Positions 7,550 to 15,782 of a DNA stretch of 61,342 nt are shown piece after piece. Source of the DNA: RGIG7450 sp045648785. GTDB taxonomy: Bacteria; Bacillota; Clostridia; RUG12999. The stretch is from assembly GCA_045648785.1 (NCBI GenBank), contig JAZROP010000040.1:1-61342 (forward strand), read 5' to 3'. Below the pieces are notes generated by a model that worked only from the letters and a program-made list of their open reading frames with translations, was not told the origin of the DNA and made no database searches. The stretch's first letter is position 1. Each line of letters opens with the position of its first letter. A program made the translations under genes and the position numbers.

Positions 7550-8194
7550 ATGGATAAAGAAAAAGTAATTACCAGAATCACCGATGTAGGTGTAGTAGCA
7601 GTTGTTCGTGCAGAAAACAGCGACAAAGCAATCCGCATTGTTGATGCATGTATCGAGGGTGGAATCCCCGCTATTGAGCTTACATTTACTGTTCCTAAGG
7701 CTCACAAGGTTATTGAGGACCTGGCTGCAAAATATTCCAGTGACGAAATTATTCTCGGTGCCGGCACAGTTATGGATAGTGAAACAGCAAGAATTGCTAT
7801 GCTTTCTGGTGCTGAATATATCGTAAGCCCCTACTTTGACCTTGAAACAGTTAAGACCTGTAACAGATACCGCGTTCCCTGCATGCCCGGCGCTATGACA
7901 ATAAAAGAAGTTGTTGCAGCAATGGAAGCAGGTGCGGATATTGTTAAAATCTTCCCTGGCGACCTTTTCGGTCCCAAAATCATCAAGGACATCAAAGGTC
8001 CTATTCCTTATGCTAAAATGATGCCCACAGGCGGCGTTGATGTTGATAATGTTGACCAGTGGATTAAAGCAGGTGCAGTTGCTGTAGGTGCAGGCAGTTC
8101 GCTGACAGCAGGTGCTAAAACAGGAGACTACAAAGCAGTAGCTGACACAGCTAAAAAATTTGTCGAAGCGGTTAAAGCAGCAAGAGGCAAGTAA
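7550..8194 (+). CDS. eda: 2-dehydro-3-deoxyphosphogluconate (KDPG) aldolase
   Basis: The 214-residue class I aldolase cleaves KDPG to pyruvate and glyceraldehyde 3-phosphate and may also act on 4-hydroxy-2-oxoglutarate. The Schiff-base lysine is K133 (IVKIFPG), with R20 and E43 at the usual positions, GAGTV at 70-74 and the phosphate-binding GGVDVDN region near residue 160. AGGAGTG precedes the ATG. It is directly followed by kdgK, so the pair completes ketodeoxygluconate use after uronate breakdown; no Entner-Doudoroff dehydratase lies nearby. Confidence 0.95.
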   Translation: MDKEKVITRITDVGVVAVVRAENSDKAIRIVDACIEGGIPAIELTFTVPKAHKVIEDLAAKYSSDEIILGAGTVMDSETARIAMLSGAEYIVSPYFDLETVKTCNRYRVPCMPGAMTIKEVVAAMEAGADIVKIFPGDLFGPKIIKDIKGPIPYAKMMPTGGVDVDNVDQWIKAGAVAVGAGSSLTAGAKTGDYKAVADTAKKFVEAVKAARGK

Positions 8195-8215
8195 ACAGAA
8201 AGGAAATAAATTATT

Positions 8216-9241
8216 ATGAAAAAGGCAGTTACATTCGGCGAAATTATGTTACGACTTCAGACTCCGACATATCAGAGATTCATTCAGGCTCAGACCTTAG
8301 AATCCACATTTGGCGGCGGCGAAGCCAATGTTGCAGTATCTCTTGCTAACTACGGCATTGATGCAGCATTTGTTACAAAACTCCCTTCAAATCCCATCGG
8401 CGACTGGTGTGTGGCTGAAATCCGCAAACACGGTGTCGATACATCCAAAATCACTCGTGGCGGCGAAAGAGTTGGTATTTACTTTGTTGAAAAAGGTGCT
8501 TCACAGAGGGCATCAAATGTAGTTTACGACAGAGCTCACTCCTCTATTGCTACTGCTGAAAATAAAGACTTTGACTGGGATGCAATTTTCGAAGGCGTAG
8601 AATGGTTCCATTTCACAGGTATTACTCCTGCTATTTCGGATGCCGCTGCAGAAGTTTGCCTTGAGGCTCTGAAAAAAGCTAAGGAACACGGCGTTACTGT
8701 AAGCTGCGACCTTAATTTCAGAAAAAAACTCTGGACAAGCGAAAAAGCTTGCAAAGTTATGTCCGGTCTTATGCCTTATGTTGATGTTGCAATCGCAAAC
8801 GAAGAAGATGCTGAAAAAGTATTTGGAATTAAAGCTGCTGCAACTGATGTTAACTCCGGCGAAATCAACCATGATGGTTACAAAGATGTTGCAAAACAGC
8901 TTGCTGACAAATTCGGTTTCAAATATGTAGCTATCACTCTCCGTGAAAGCCACAGTGCATCCGCTAACGGTTGGTCCGCTATGCTCTATGACGGCAAAGA
9001 ATACTATTTCTCAAAGAAATATGAAATTTCTCACATTGTTGACCGTGTAGGCGGCGGTGACTCCTTCGGTGGTGGTCTTATCTACTCTCTTATGAATGGT
9101 TACACTCCCGACGATGCTATTAACTTTGCAGTTGCAGCTTCCTGCCTCAAACACTCCATCGAGGGTGATTTCAACCTTGTTAGCGTTAAAGAGGTTGAAA
9201 CTCTCATGAAAGGCGACGGCTCCGGTAGAGTTCAGAGATAA
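8216..9241 (+). CDS. kdgK: 2-dehydro-3-deoxygluconokinase (PfkB family)
   Basis: The 341-residue sugar kinase phosphorylates 2-keto-3-deoxygluconate to KDPG, the substrate of the upstream aldolase. Seen: the N-terminal substrate/sugar region GGGEANVAVSLA near residue 34, and the PfkB signature DRVGGGDSFGGGL near residues 275-287 with the catalytic Asp in GGGD. Length is typical. It starts 21 bp after eda with AGAAAGGA upstream, and a terminator follows, so the two genes form a bicistronic operon. Confidence 0.93.
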   Translation: MKKAVTFGEIMLRLQTPTYQRFIQAQTLESTFGGGEANVAVSLANYGIDAAFVTKLPSNPIGDWCVAEIRKHGVDTSKITRGGERVGIYFVEKGASQRASNVVYDRAHSSIATAENKDFDWDAIFEGVEWFHFTGITPAISDAAAEVCLEALKKAKEHGVTVSCDLNFRKKLWTSEKACKVMSGLMPYVDVAIANEEDAEKVFGIKAAATDVNSGEINHDGYKDVAKQLADKFGFKYVAITLRESHSASANGWSAMLYDGKEYYFSKKYEISHIVDRVGGGDSFGGGLIYSLMNGYTPDDAINFAVAASCLKHSIEGDFNLVSVKEVETLMKGDGSGRVQR

Positions 9242-9263
9242 ATAAAAAAACTAAAATTTACTT

Positions 9264-9305
9264 GGGCGCTGTATCACAAATATTTTTGATACAGCCCCTT
9301 GTTTT
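9264..9305 (+). terminator. Terminator of the eda-kdgK operon
   Basis: GGGCGCTGTATCA (9264-9276) pairs with TGATACAGCCCC (9287-9298) and is followed by TTGTTTTT. It ends just before the recD2 start. Confidence 0.8.
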
Positions 9306-9316
9306 TGGTGACCCGA

Positions 9317-11500
9317 ATGAATACATTTGAAGGAATAATTACTGAAATTATCTTTAATAACGAGGATAACGGCTATGCAGTCTGCGAATTTCTCTCAGGC
9401 GATGAGAGTTTTACTGTGACAGGATGCCTGCCCCTTGTTTCTGTCGGCGACAAGCTCAGGGTTACCGGCGACTTTATTGTTCACATGGAATATGGCGAGC
9501 AACTCAGCGTTAAACATTTCGAAAAGCTTATTCCCGAAAGCAGTGAGGAAATTTTCATTTACCTTGCTTCGGGAGCCATTTCCGGTGTAAAAGAAGTTAT
9601 TGCAAAACGAATAATAGACCGGTTTGGCGACGATACTCTTGAGGTCATTCGAGATTTTCCCGAAAAACTTGTGCAGATTAAAGGGATTTCCGAAGAAAAG
9701 GCCATAAGTATCCACAACCAGTATATAGAACAGATTGGCGTTCAGCAGGTAATTTCCTTTTTAGGTCAATATGGTATTAATACATCCCTCGCCTTTAAGG
9801 TTTATAATCATTTTGGTTCACTCGCGGTAAAGACAGTAAAGCTTAATCCCTATTCGGTTTGCGAAGTTTCAGGCATAGGCTTTGCTACGGCAGACCGAAT
9901 TGCCCATTCAATGGGTTTTTCTGCAAACTCTCCCGAAAGAACCGGTGCAGCAATTTTACACATTTTGTCCGACGCCGTTTCGCGCGGGCACACATATCTT
10001 CCCCTGGACATTTTAGTAGAGGGTGTCTGCAACCTTATAGGTATAGACTCCGAAACAGTTTTCCAGCAAATTTCCGGCTTGCTGGCAGAGAAAAAGATAA
10101 ATCGTCGAAATACAACAGATTCTTCCCCGGCAATTTATCTGCCGGCTATGTTCACAGCCGAGACGGGCTGTGCAAAAATTCTTGCAGCTCTTGCAGACTC
10201 TTCTGCAAATAAAATCCCTTTTTTCGAAAAGGAGCTGCAGAGTGGTATAACCCTTGCCCCCGAACAACTCGAAGGAGTCATTTCCGCTTTGGAAAACCGA
10301 CTGACCGTTATAACGGGTGGTCCGGGTACAGGAAAAACTACCATACTTAACACAATAATATCAATCATGAAAAATCAGGGCCTTGAAATTGCTCTTTGCG
10401 CACCTACAGGCCGTGCCGCAAAAAGAATGAGTCAGCTTTGCGATATGGAAGCAAAAACAATTCACCGACTACTTGAAATGGCTTATTCTGAGGATGATGC
10501 CCGTATGACCTTTGGTAAAAACGAGTATAATCCAATTGATGCAGATGTTTTGATTATTGACGAAATGTCAATGGTTGACATTCTACTAATGTATCATCTT
10601 CTCAAGGCTCTTCCCGATAAATGCAGAATTGTTCTCGTAGGCGATAGCGACCAGCTTCCATCAGTTGGTGCAGGAAATGTCCTGCGTGATATCCTTTCGT
10701 TTGACAGAATTAACTCTGTCCGACTTACTAAAATTTTCCGTCAATCAAGTGAAAGTATGATAACGCAGAATGCTCACCGCATAAATGCAGGAGACACCCC
10801 TATATGCAATGGCGAAGGAACAGACTTCTTTTTCCTTTCACGACCATCATCAGCAGACGGAATAAACGAAATTGTCCGGCTTTGCCTGACAAGGCTGCCC
10901 GGCTACCTTGGTCTTGACCCTATGGACTGTGTACAGGTGCTCTGCCCCTCCAGAAAAGGACCCATGGGCACAGAAAATTTAAACAATGTCCTGCAGACTG
11001 CTTTTAATCCTCCCGATCCTTCCAAAAAGGAGCTTAAGCGAAGAAGATTTGTTCTTCGCGAAGGGGATAAAATAATGCAAATCCGTAATAACTATGATAT
11101 GGAGTGGGCCTGCGGTGACTCACAGCTCGGTAGTGGAATTTTCAACGGTGACCTTGGCGTAATTGAAGAAATTGACATCAGAAGCGGTATTGTTACCATC
11201 ATATTTGACCGTGAAAAAACGGTTGAGTATCCAATAGAATATCTTGACGATATAGAGCTTTCCTACGCAATAACCGTTCATAAAAGCCAGGGTAGTGAAT
11301 TTACCGCAGTTGTAATTCCCATGTACCCCTGTCACAAAAATCTGATGACAAGAAATCTGTTTTATACCGCTGTTACAAGGGCTAAAAAGCTTGTTGCTCT
11401 TGTCGGCAGAAATGATGTAACAGAGTTCATGACAAGCAACAATTTCGAAGACCTCCGGTATAGCGGACTTGCTGAGCTTTTAAATGAAGGATTAAATTAA
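9317..11500 (+). CDS. recD2: RecD2-type ATP-dependent DNA helicase
   Basis: This 727-residue SF1B helicase matches stand-alone RecD2 (RecD/TraA family), which unwinds DNA 5'-3' in repair independently of RecBC. Seen: N-terminal OB-like domain, helix-hairpin-helix segments (LVQIKGISEEKA and VCEVSGIGFATADRI), Walker A GGPGTGKTT near 333, Walker B LIIDEMSMVD near 411, motif III GDSDQLPSVGAG near 442 and the C-terminal motif AITVHKSQGSEF near 650. The ATG at 9317 is chosen over an in-frame TTG at 9299 because GGTGA lies 5 nt upstream. Its stop overlaps the comF start (TAATG). Confidence 0.95.
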   Translation: MNTFEGIITEIIFNNEDNGYAVCEFLSGDESFTVTGCLPLVSVGDKLRVTGDFIVHMEYGEQLSVKHFEKLIPESSEEIFIYLASGAISGVKEVIAKRIIDRFGDDTLEVIRDFPEKLVQIKGISEEKAISIHNQYIEQIGVQQVISFLGQYGINTSLAFKVYNHFGSLAVKTVKLNPYSVCEVSGIGFATADRIAHSMGFSANSPERTGAAILHILSDAVSRGHTYLPLDILVEGVCNLIGIDSETVFQQISGLLAEKKINRRNTTDSSPAIYLPAMFTAETGCAKILAALADSSANKIPFFEKELQSGITLAPEQLEGVISALENRLTVITGGPGTGKTTILNTIISIMKNQGLEIALCAPTGRAAKRMSQLCDMEAKTIHRLLEMAYSEDDARMTFGKNEYNPIDADVLIIDEMSMVDILLMYHLLKALPDKCRIVLVGDSDQLPSVGAGNVLRDILSFDRINSVRLTKIFRQSSESMITQNAHRINAGDTPICNGEGTDFFFLSRPSSADGINEIVRLCLTRLPGYLGLDPMDCVQVLCPSRKGPMGTENLNNVLQTAFNPPDPSKKELKRRRFVLREGDKIMQIRNNYDMEWACGDSQLGSGIFNGDLGVIEEIDIRSGIVTIIFDREKTVEYPIEYLDDIELSYAITVHKSQGSEFTAVVIPMYPCHKNLMTRNLFYTAVTRAKKLVALVGRNDVTEFMTSNNFEDLRYSGLAELLNEGLN

Positions 11501-12204
11501 TGAAGATTCTTAAAATGTTTTTTGACTTGTTTTTTCCGCCAAAATGTATTTATTGTGGCGATTTTCTTGCCGTCGGCGACCGCCCGCTCATCTGCAAAAG
11601 ATGCGAGGACCTTATTCCTCAAAGCACAATTCGATGCAGTAAATGCGGTGGAGTAATAACATACAATAGCGGCAAACCTGAATGTCTTTCCTGCAAAGCT
11701 GCTGGCAGATATTTTGACGGAGTTTTCTCCCCTGCATTATATGAATCCACCGTTCGTACGGCTATACTTAAATACAAATTCGGTACGCAAGTCTACATGG
11801 CAAAACCGCTTGTGTATTTTACAACATGCGGACTTAAAAAACTTGGCGTTAAGGCAGATGTGGTCCTATCTGTGCCACCAGATCCTAAAAGACAGTCAAA
11901 ACGCGGTTTTGATTCTACAGGACAGCTTGCAAAACTTGTTGCTTCATCACTTAAACTACCCTACAAATCTAGCTGGCTCAGGAAAATCAAAAGCACCCCT
12001 GCTCAAAGTAAACTTACAAAGGCTCAAAGACTTAAAAACATTAAAGGTGCATTTGCCCTAACATCGCGGGCAAATGTTAAAGATTTAAGTATCCTGCTTA
12101 TAGACGATGTTTTTACAACAGGTGCTACCACATCGGAAATTGCCAGGATTCTGAAGAAAAAAGGTGCGAAATATGTTTTCGTTGCCACACTCGCAAAAAG
12201 ATAA
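11500..12204 (+). CDS. comF: ComF family phosphoribosyltransferase-like protein
   Basis: The 234-residue protein has an N-terminal Cys4-type zinc finger arrangement (CIYCG, CKRC, CSKCGG, CLSC within the first 65 residues) and a C-terminal PRPP-binding motif LLIDDVFTTGATTSE near 202-216. ComF proteins assist uptake and processing of transforming DNA in competent Firmicutes and relatives; the enzymatic activity is unclear. Start overlaps the recD2 stop by one base, implying coupled translation with a DNA repair helicase. Confidence 0.9.
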   Translation: MKILKMFFDLFFPPKCIYCGDFLAVGDRPLICKRCEDLIPQSTIRCSKCGGVITYNSGKPECLSCKAAGRYFDGVFSPALYESTVRTAILKYKFGTQVYMAKPLVYFTTCGLKKLGVKADVVLSVPPDPKRQSKRGFDSTGQLAKLVASSLKLPYKSSWLRKIKSTPAQSKLTKAQRLKNIKGAFALTSRANVKDLSILLIDDVFTTGATTSEIARILKKKGAKYVFVATLAKR

Positions 12205-12220
12205 AATTGGAGTTGATTAT

Positions 12221-12649
12221 GTGCTTTTTATTGCGCACTCCCCCGCGGAAACAGAGAATGTTGCTGCAGAATTTAAAAAGAATATTAAAGCAGGAGATAT
12301 AATCTGTCTGCACGGCGATATCGGCGTTGGCAAAACCGTTTTTACGCGTGGTTTTGCATGTTCGGATGCTGTGTGCAGTCCCACTTTCTCCATTATGAAT
12401 ATATATAAAGGCAATCCCCCTGTTTACCACTTTGACCTCTATCGTCTCTCCACAGAAGACGAGCTTTATGAAGCAGGTCTTATGGACTACATTGAATCGG
12501 GCGTTGGGATAAGCATTGTTGAATGGCCCGACATTTTGCCAACCGGACTCTGTTCCGACATTTACGATGTTTACATTTCAAAAAAACTAGACATAAACGA
12601 AAACTACCGCGAAATAGAGGTGAAAAAGCGTGAAAATTCTGGCTGTTGA
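12221..12649 (+). CDS. tsaE: tRNA threonylcarbamoyladenosine biosynthesis ATPase TsaE
   Basis: The 142-residue protein has the Walker A GDIGVGKT near 32-39 and the family motifs SPTFSIMNIY and VYHFDLYRL. TsaE works with TsaB and TsaD to make t6A37 in ANN-decoding tRNAs. The GTG at 12221 is preferred: GGAG lies 8 nt upstream, the length then fits the family, and upstream in-frame residues overlap comF and are unlike TsaE. It overlaps tsaB by 20 bp. tsaD is not in this window. Confidence 0.9.
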   Translation: MLFIAHSPAETENVAAEFKKNIKAGDIICLHGDIGVGKTVFTRGFACSDAVCSPTFSIMNIYKGNPPVYHFDLYRLSTEDELYEAGLMDYIESGVGISIVEWPDILPTGLCSDIYDVYISKKLDINENYREIEVKKRENSGC

Positions 12650-13319
12650 TACCTGCCTTCCCGTTGCATCCGTTGCTGTTGCGGAAGAAGAAAAGCTTCT
12701 TGGACTTTTTTACATAAACAATGGACTTACACACTCCACAAAACTCATCCCCATGATAGAATCCCTTTTATCCGAGCTTGACCTCACAACAGCAGAGATT
12801 GATGCCTTCGCCTGCACCAACGGCCCCGGTTCATTTACCGGAATAAGAATAGGCATGGCAACTGTCAAAGGGCTTGCAATGCCTGGAAATAAGCCCGTTG
12901 TAGCGGTTTCATCACTTGCAGCGACAGCATATAATTTTAGCTGTCAGCCCCTTATAATAATACCAATGACAGATGCACGCAACTCTCAGGTGTTTTATGG
13001 TAAATATCAATTTACAAAAGCAGATTTCAAGGAAATTCTTCCTCCCTCTGTCGCTGAGGTTGCGGAAATTGCGAAAAATATAGCCGATCCTTGCATTGTA
13101 TGCGGAGACGGTGCGGTAAAGTATACTGAAATATTAAAACAGAACCCGAACATTATGTTTGCTCCCGCCCATCAGAATATGCCTAATGCGGCATCACTTG
13201 CGGCAGCAGCTTTTGATGAAATAGAAAAACACGGTTTCCCTCCTTCAGAAAAAATCGATGCACTTTATGTGCGTAAATCAAGTGCTGAACAGGAAAAAGA
13301 AAGGATGAATAAAAAATGA
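12630..13319 (+). CDS. tsaB: tRNA threonylcarbamoyladenosine biosynthesis protein TsaB
   Basis: The 229-residue protein has the ASKHA-fold N-terminus (KILAVDTCLPVASVAV) and the signature CTNGPGSFTGIRIGM near residue 61. TsaB is the non-catalytic scaffold of the TsaBDE complex. It uses a GTG start inside the end of tsaE, with GAGGTG upstream. Its stop overlaps the rpiB start (ATGA). The C-terminal half is shorter and more divergent, as is usual for TsaB. Confidence 0.93.
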   Translation: MKILAVDTCLPVASVAVAEEEKLLGLFYINNGLTHSTKLIPMIESLLSELDLTTAEIDAFACTNGPGSFTGIRIGMATVKGLAMPGNKPVVAVSSLAATAYNFSCQPLIIIPMTDARNSQVFYGKYQFTKADFKEILPPSVAEVAEIAKNIADPCIVCGDGAVKYTEILKQNPNIMFAPAHQNMPNAASLAAAAFDEIEKHGFPPSEKIDALYVRKSSAEQEKERMNKK

Positions 13320-13756
13320 TAGCTATAGGATGCGACCACGGAGCGTTTGCTCTTAAAAACACAGTTAAAAAATATCTTGAGGAAAGAGGCCTTGAAGTTA
13401 AAGATTTTGGCATTTACGAAGACGCAAGAGCCGATTATCCCGATATTGCAGAAGTTGTTTGCAAATCAATTGTGTCTGGAGAATGTGAAAAAGGCATTCT
13501 ACTTTGCGGCACAGGAATAGGAATCAGCATTGCCGCAAACAAAATCAAGGGTATCCGTGCGGCAGTATGTAACGAAGTTTACTGTGCAAAAATGGCAAAA
13601 TGCCACAACAACGCAAATGTTATCACAATGGGCGGCAGAGTTGTGGGCGAAGATGTCGCTCTTGAAATTGTGTCTGCTTGGCTTGACAGTGAATTTATGG
13701 GTGGCAGACATCAGCAGAGAATTGACAAAATAACAAATCTTGAAAAAGGTGAGTAA
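13316..13756 (+). CDS. rpiB: Ribose-5-phosphate isomerase B
   Basis: The 146-residue enzyme interconverts ribose 5-phosphate and ribulose 5-phosphate (LacAB/RpiB fold). Seen: GCDHGAF at the N-terminus, the catalytic-Cys region LLCGTGIGISIAANK near residue 62, and the CHNNANVITMGGR substrate loop near 97. Length is typical. It overlaps tsaB by 4 bp and is 5 bp from the topoisomerase gene, so it belongs to the same run of genes. Confidence 0.95.
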   Translation: MIAIGCDHGAFALKNTVKKYLEERGLEVKDFGIYEDARADYPDIAEVVCKSIVSGECEKGILLCGTGIGISIAANKIKGIRAAVCNEVYCAKMAKCHNNANVITMGGRVVGEDVALEIVSAWLDSEFMGGRHQQRIDKITNLEKGE

Positions 13757-13761
13757 CTCAT

Positions 13762-15741
13762 ATGGCTAAATCAACAAAATCTTACGGAAACGACAGTATT
13801 ACTGCCCTTAAAGGCGCAGATGTTGTCCGTTTAAAACCCGCAGTAATCTTTGGCGCCAGCAGCCTTGAAGGCTGTCAGCATGCCATGTTTGAAATACTTT
13901 CAAACTCCATTGACGAAGCAAGAGAAGGTTTCGGCAATGTCATTACTGTTACCCGTTTTCTCGACAATTCTATAGAGGTTGCCGACTGCGGCCGAGGAAT
14001 TCCGCTTGATTTTAATGAAAAGGAACAGCGTTATAACTGGGAGCTTGTTTTCTGTGAACTTTATGCAGGCGGCAAGTACAATACTGTGGGCGGCGAAAAC
14101 TACGAATACAGTCTTGGCACCAATGGTCTTGGCAGCTGTGCTACCCAGTTTGCGTCCGAGTATATGGATGTAGAGGTTATCCGTGACGGGTTTAAATATA
14201 CCCTTCATTTTGAAAAAGGTTATAACATCGGCGGACTCCACAAGGAAGAAATCCGATCAAGAAAATCCGGTTCCACTGTCAGATGGAAACCCGATCTTGA
14301 GGTTTTCACCGAAATTGATATTCCTCTTGAGTTTTATCAGGATGTTTTAAAAAGACAGGCTATCGTAAATGCCGGTCTGAAACTCGTGCTCAAAAATGAG
14401 ACTCCCTCCGGCATGGAAACTTTTGAGTACCTTTACCCCGACGGCATCACCGACTATATAGCTGAAATAAGCGGAGAACAGGGCCTCACCTCATCTTATG
14501 AAATATCCGGTGAAGGTGTTGGTCGTGACCGTCCCGACAAGGATGATTATAAAGTTAAATTTGATGTTTCCTTCTGCTTTAACAATCATTCAAGGGTAAT
14601 AGAATATTACCATAACTCCAGCTTCTTAGAAGAGGGCGGTTCTCCTGACAGGGCTGTGAAAAATGCTTTTGTTTATGCACTTGACAGGTATCTTTCCGCA
14701 AATGGCAAATATACTAAAAACGAAGCTAAAATTACATTCCAGGACATTCAGGACAGTCTTGTTCTTGTAACCAACTCATTCTCCACCCATACCGACTATA
14801 AAAATCAAACCAAAAAAGCAATTGACAATAAATTTATTCAGGATTTTATGACCGAAACACTTCGTCATGGTCTAGAAATTTACTTTATTGAAAACAAGGT
14901 TGATGCGGAAAAAATTGCCGCTCAGGTGCTTGTTAACAAGCGCAGTCGTGAATCAGCAGAAAAAACAAGACTTAATGTCAAGAAAAAACTTTCGGGTACG
15001 CTTGACATTAACAATCGTGTTGAAAAATTTGTTGACTGCCGCACAAAGGATTTAAGTCGTCGCGAGATTTACATTGTCGAGGGTGATAGTGCGCTTGGTT
15101 CATGTAAACAGAGCCGTGATGCGGAATTTCAGGCGCTTATGCCCATCCGCGGTAAAATTCTCAACTGCTTAAAGGCTGATTATAATAAAATTTTCAAAAG
15201 CGAAATAATAACCGACCTTTTAAAGGTTTTAGGTTGTGGCGTTGAAATAAATTCCAAACACAACAAGGATATTTCCACATTTGACATAAACAATTTTCGT
15301 TGGAACAAGCTTATCATCTGCACCGATGCGGATGTGGACGGCTTCCAGATAAGAACACTGGTACTTTCTATGCTTTACGCTCTGGTTCCTACCCTTATAG
15401 AACTTGGCTATGTATATATAGTGGAATCTCCTTTGTTTGAAATTACCTGTAAGGACAAAACATATTTTGCTTACACAGAGCGTGACAAAGCTGAAATAGT
15501 TTCAAAGCTTACCGGCAAATATACCATTCAGCGTTCAAAAGGTCTTGGTGAAAACGAGCCTGAAATGATGTGGGAAACTACCATGAATCCCGAAACACGC
15601 AGACTTATTCAGGTAACTCTTGACGACGCGGAACGAGTTGCAACAATGTTTGATGTATTGCTTGGCGACAATCTGCCGGCACGAAAAGATTACATTGCTC
15701 AGCATGGCAGCAAATATCTTGACATGCTTGACTTAGCATAG
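13762..15741 (+). CDS. parE: Type II topoisomerase subunit B (topoisomerase IV ParE-like)
   Basis: The 659-residue protein has the GHKL ATPase motifs (EILSNSIDEAREG, DCGRGIPLD, GTNGLGS), the transducer domain, and the TOPRIM domain with EGDSALG and DADVDGF. It forms the ATPase half of a topoisomerase that decatenates DNA. Pairing with a 729-residue A subunit that lacks an obvious GyrA-type C-terminal six-bladed wheel of normal length supports a topoisomerase IV-like assignment over gyrase, but a second gyrase pair elsewhere would be needed to confirm it. Confidence 0.9.
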   Translation: MAKSTKSYGNDSITALKGADVVRLKPAVIFGASSLEGCQHAMFEILSNSIDEAREGFGNVITVTRFLDNSIEVADCGRGIPLDFNEKEQRYNWELVFCELYAGGKYNTVGGENYEYSLGTNGLGSCATQFASEYMDVEVIRDGFKYTLHFEKGYNIGGLHKEEIRSRKSGSTVRWKPDLEVFTEIDIPLEFYQDVLKRQAIVNAGLKLVLKNETPSGMETFEYLYPDGITDYIAEISGEQGLTSSYEISGEGVGRDRPDKDDYKVKFDVSFCFNNHSRVIEYYHNSSFLEEGGSPDRAVKNAFVYALDRYLSANGKYTKNEAKITFQDIQDSLVLVTNSFSTHTDYKNQTKKAIDNKFIQDFMTETLRHGLEIYFIENKVDAEKIAAQVLVNKRSRESAEKTRLNVKKKLSGTLDINNRVEKFVDCRTKDLSRREIYIVEGDSALGSCKQSRDAEFQALMPIRGKILNCLKADYNKIFKSEIITDLLKVLGCGVEINSKHNKDISTFDINNFRWNKLIICTDADVDGFQIRTLVLSMLYALVPTLIELGYVYIVESPLFEITCKDKTYFAYTERDKAEIVSKLTGKYTIQRSKGLGENEPEMMWETTMNPETRRLIQVTLDDAERVATMFDVLLGDNLPARKDYIAQHGSKYLDMLDLA

Positions 15742-15782
15742 TCCAATGAAACTAAAGAACCATTAATCCTAGGAGGGCGAAA

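Noticed and set aside
7550..9241. Complete Entner-Doudoroff operon
   Set aside because: Only the aldolase and the ketodeoxygluconate kinase are present; no 6-phosphogluconate dehydratase.
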